35,402 nucleotides of DNA from contig DDJQ01000058.1 in assembly GCA_002339125.1 (NCBI GenBank), positions 138,904 through 174,305 of the forward strand. The letters are read 5' to 3'. A program made the translations under genes and the position numbers. The notes under the pieces are model-generated. The model was given only the letters and a program-made list of their open reading frames with translations. It ran no database searches and was not told the DNA's origin. Shown here piece by piece: positions 33,884-35,402 of the stretch (its first letter is position 1; every line of letters begins with the position of its first letter). The DNA comes from Alteromonadaceae bacterium UBA2620 (GTDB taxonomy: Bacteria; Pseudomonadota; Gammaproteobacteria; Enterobacterales; Alteromonadaceae).

Positions 33884-34341
33884 GGGGTGTCAGGTTATTG
33901 GTGGATGTGGGTGTTGTCGCTGAATTAGGTGACTTACACCGCTTCGACCATCCACGAAAACTCATGGGCTATTTAGGCTTAGTGCCCAGTGAACAATCTT
34001 CCGGTGGAAAACGGCACGTAGGGGCTATTACCAAAGCAGGCAACGGCAGAGCCAGGCGTTTACTGATTGAAGGTGCGCACAGTTATCGCTATCCGGCTAA
34101 CGTTTCTACTGAACTGCAATTACGCCAGGAAGGGTTACCCAAAGACATCGTCGATATCGCCTGGAAAGCACAGCTTCGCCTGTGCAAACGCTACCAGCGC
34201 ATGAGTAAGAAAGGTAAGCACTACAATTTAATCATCACCGCGATTGCCAGAGAAATGGCAGCTTATATCTGGGCTATCGCGAAAGAAGTGGTACTCACGC
34301 CCGTTAACCCAAAACTACGGTTAAGCCGAGTACCCGCATGA
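33877..34341 (+). pseudogene. C-terminal part of an IS110-family (IS1111-type) transposase
   Basis: The plus-strand frame is open from 33871 and matches the Transposase_20 domain: GVRLLVDVGVVAELGDLHRF, then PRKLMGYLGLVPSEQSSGGK, GAITKAGNGRARRLLIEGAH and a C-terminal helical tail. The serine-rich SSGGKR patch is the conserved part of this domain, which carries the nucleophilic serine in IS110 recombinases. The N-terminal RuvC-like DEDD half is entirely missing. Homology starts at the edge of attC site 2, and no ribosome site or ATG precedes it. The gene is dead as an autonomous transposase. Confidence 0.88.
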
Positions 34342-34668
34342 TAAACGAGTTTGAGCTAACGCATTCGGATCAGGCCGCGGAATGTGGCACAACCTTCGAG
34401 GGCGTTATGATGGCAACTACCTAACGGTTGTTGACCCACGAGCATAGACTGATGAGAATGGCTGAGCGGTCACCGGGCCACGGCGGATTGAGTAAGGTCA
34501 GCTCTGCTTATTCCAAGAATAAGTAACCTACGAATACCAGCATAACAACCGACGAAATTACTGCCTCATCCAGTGCGTTAGCTCATTTATTTTGAATGAG
34601 AAATACAACTGATTATGGACTGAAAGAGTGTCAGGGATACCCTCGCTCAGGGTTGACAAAGGGAGTCA
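34342..34668 (+). ncRNA. 3' noncoding end of the IS, candidate bridge RNA region
   Basis: No frame is convincing in these 327 bases. In IS1111-type elements the bridge RNA that guides target choice is encoded between the transposase stop and the right end, and this is that interval. It contains hairpin-forming segments, including CCCT-cgctc-AGGG near 34640. It also has a 12-bp inverted repeat with the attC core, listed separately. The assignment is by position and family knowledge. Transcription is unproven. Confidence 0.4.
34352..34585. repeat. inverted repeat carrying the attC core inside the IS 3' region
   Basis: TGAGCTAACGCA (34352-34363) and TGCGTTAGCTCA (34574-34585) are perfect reverse complements, 210 bases apart. 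Each contains GCGTTAGCT or its complement, identical to the R' box of attC sites 2 and 4. The spacing is too long for an ordinary attC site. Confidence 0.6.
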
Positions 34669-34783
34669 TACCAACGCCCGCATAACGGGCAAAAATACGT
34701 AGGCTATAATAACGAGCGAAGTGAGGGAGCCTACGTGTTTTTGTCCCCAGCGAGCGCAGCGAGTGTTAATGCGTTTGTTAGCT
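34669..34783 (-). repeat. attC-like integron recombination site 3
   Basis: On the minus strand it runs from AGCTAACAAACGC to GGGCGTTGGTA over 115 bp. Inner arms CGCATAA/TTAATGCG are complementary. A long central stem pairs GGGCAAAAATACGTAGGCT (34687-34705) with AGCCTACG-TG-TTTTTG-TCCC (34728-34747) with one mismatch and one bulge. R' is GTTGGTA, off consensus at the last positions, where the IS right end adjoins. The R'' box supplies the brnA stop codon. Confidence 0.8.
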
Positions 34784-35023
34784 GCCTGTGCGTTCTAAAG
34801 ACTGCGATTGCTCAAGTCTTTCAGCCAACCAAACCTTGATTATAGATTGGCGAGTGACGCCAACACGACCAGCTTCTCTGTCTAGGGAATCAATCATCCA
34901 TTCTGGAATGTCTACGTTAATCCTTTTTTGTTTTTGCATGGGACGTTTGGCTTTAGACAAATCTAAGTGTTGAAGAATTTCATCCCCATTCTCGAATTTA
35001 TCTTCAAAGTTTTTAGCTTTCAT
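34778..35023 (-). CDS. brnA: BrnA-type antitoxin
   Basis: BrnA neutralises BrnT and represses the operon as a ribbon-helix-helix DNA-binding protein. I start at ATG 35023 (MKAKNFEDKFENGDEILQHL, 81 residues) because AGAGGTGG lies 8 bases upstream. A start at 35050 would overlap brnT more deeply. The C-terminal half is the ribbon-helix-helix: KRINVDIPEWMIDSLDREAG then TRQSIIKVWLAERLEQ. The stop codon TAA lies inside the attC R'' box (AGCTAAC). It overlaps the 3' end of brnT by 11 bases. Confidence 0.93.
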   Translation of the reverse strand: MKAKNFEDKFENGDEILQHLDLSKAKRPMQKQKRINVDIPEWMIDSLDREAGRVGVTRQSIIKVWLAERLEQSQSLERTGS

Positions 35024-35276
35024 AAATTGCCACCTCTGATTTTCTGGCACGTCTTACAGAAATAATTCGAATATTTTTATTCCTGTGAGTAATCACTGCT
35101 GTCCAGTGTTTGGCACCGATAAGACCAATAACGATATATCTAGGTTCATCTTCTGTTTTTGCCGGGATCTCCAAAAGCATTGGGTCATTCCAAAGCTTTT
35201 GGGCTTCTACAAAGTCGATTCCATGTTTACTTAAATTAAAATCACTTTTAGTTTGGTCAAATTCGAAATTCTGCAT
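35013..35276 (-). CDS. brnT: BrnT-type ribonuclease toxin
   Basis: BrnT is a RelE-fold ribonuclease that inhibits growth when free of BrnA. The 87-residue protein matches the family: FEFDQTKSDFNLSKHGIDF at the N-terminus, EAQKLWNDP near 24, then RYIVIGLIGAKHWTAVITHR and the C-terminal IRIISVRRARKSEVAIYES. The toxin gene precedes the antitoxin, as in other brnTA pairs. A TATAAT on the minus strand at 35285-35290 would start transcription 1-2 bases before the ATG, so the toxin mRNA may be leaderless. No ribosome site is visible. Confidence 0.95.
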   Translation of the reverse strand: MQNFEFDQTKSDFNLSKHGIDFVEAQKLWNDPMLLEIPAKTEDEPRYIVIGLIGAKHWTAVITHRNKNIRIISVRRARKSEVAIYES

Positions 35277-35284
35277 GAGTAAAA

Positions 35285-35290
35285 ATTATA
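35285..35290 (-). promoter_or_regulatory. -10 element of brnTA
   Basis: Perfect TATAAT on the minus strand, 8 bases before the brnT ATG. A TTGCAG 15 bases further up is a poor -35. Confidence 0.5.
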
Positions 35291-35329
35291 CCTTTTTGAC
35301 TCAGACTGCAAGAGGTAAATTTGTGGGGC

Positions 35330-35390
35330 AGCTAACGCCAAGCTAAGCGGCGCAGCTTTGCTGCGTCCTTGCTTGAGCGCCTTGTGTACG
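35330..35390 (-). repeat. attC-like integron recombination site 4
   Basis: On the minus strand it starts at a degenerate R'' (CGTACAC-AAGGCGC), passes a hairpin CGCAGC-AAA-GCTGCG, and ends in GGC-GTTAGCT. The R' box and its GCTGCC flank match sites 1 and 3. It lies directly upstream of brnT, as expected for the cassette junction before that gene. Confidence 0.7.
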
Positions 35391-35402
35391 CCCAGCATGG
35401 GC

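Larger units (their letters stand above)
33884..34668 (+). mobile_element. 5'-truncated IS110/IS1111-type insertion sequence in an integron cassette
   Basis: The element consists of the transposase C-terminal half and about 330 bases of 3' noncoding DNA, bounded by attC site 2 on the left and attC site 3 on the right. The right part ends in a GTTGACAAAGGGAGTCA stretch that directly meets the site 3 box. IS1111-type elements of the attC group are known to insert into attC sites, which suits the location. The left end is lost. Confidence 0.72.

Noticed and set aside
34352..34585. A fifth attC site inside the IS remnant
   Set aside because: The two boxes are 210 bases apart, longer than typical attC sites, and the inner arms do not pair well; treated as part of the IS 3' region.
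33109..35390. Reading the attC-like sites as plus-strand oriented
   Set aside because: The boxes are near-symmetric, but the AACAAGC/AACAAACGC-type starts and GCGTTAG-type ends appear on the minus strand, where the sites also precede the toxin-antitoxin genes.
1..35402. CRISPR arrays, tRNA or rRNA genes, phage genes, replication origin
   Set aside because: No regularly spaced repeats, cloverleaf-like segments, rRNA stretches, phage modules or DnaA-box clusters were recognised on either strand.

Overview
The window (35,402 bases) looks like a chromosomal segment of a marine gammaproteobacterium, most likely of the Alteromonas/Alteromonadales group. This rests on gene content and order, not on a database search. 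The clues are rsmE-gshB-yqgE-ruvX, pilT/pilU divergent from yggS-proC-yggT-DUF4426, a DUF3545 gene, the carboxynorspermidine route to polyamines, and a lipoprotein dipeptidyl peptidase IV. Most of the window is ordinary core genome. The last 2.3 kb is accessory DNA.

Layout. 1-421: 5' part of an mscS-type channel gene on the minus strand. 421-1010: noncoding, except for a possible small RNA and a 50-residue membrane peptide gene with its own promoter, ribosome site and terminator. 1073-4418: rsmE, gshB, yqgE, ruvX, psiE. 4415-7767 (minus): class 3 lipase, then a pilT-pilU-DUF2007 unit. 7806-11490: yggS-proC-yggT-DUF4426, then a FUSC membrane protein. 11595-18138: dipeptidyl peptidase IV, yaaA (minus), tal, pgi and a DUF3545 gene. 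18261-23840 (minus): a thr operon (thrL leader, thrA, thrB, thrC) with ung coupled to its end. 23995-29056: an AraC-family remnant, PepSY and SpoIIAA-like proteins, aceK (plus), MAPEG, DUF3833 lipoprotein and a chalcone-isomerase-like protein. 29144-33062: a PLP deaminase/desulfhydrase-like protein, an unknown protein, and the carboxynorspermidine synthase/decarboxylase pair.

33109-35402 reads as the end of an integron cassette array whose integrase is not in the window. Four attC-like sites, best read on the minus strand, separate a yefM-yoeB cassette, a broken IS110/IS1111-type element and a brnT-brnA cassette. The IS remnant keeps only the C-terminal transposase domain plus about 330 bases of 3' noncoding DNA. 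That is where IS1111-type elements are expected to encode their bridge RNA, and it carries two copies of the attC core in inverted orientation. This is the most unusual part of the window.

The thr operon control region is the second point of interest. It has a threonine/isoleucine leader peptide, an attenuator, a matching antiterminator and a perfect MetJ-type box between the promoter elements. Together these suggest joint control by threonine/isoleucine supply and by methionine status.
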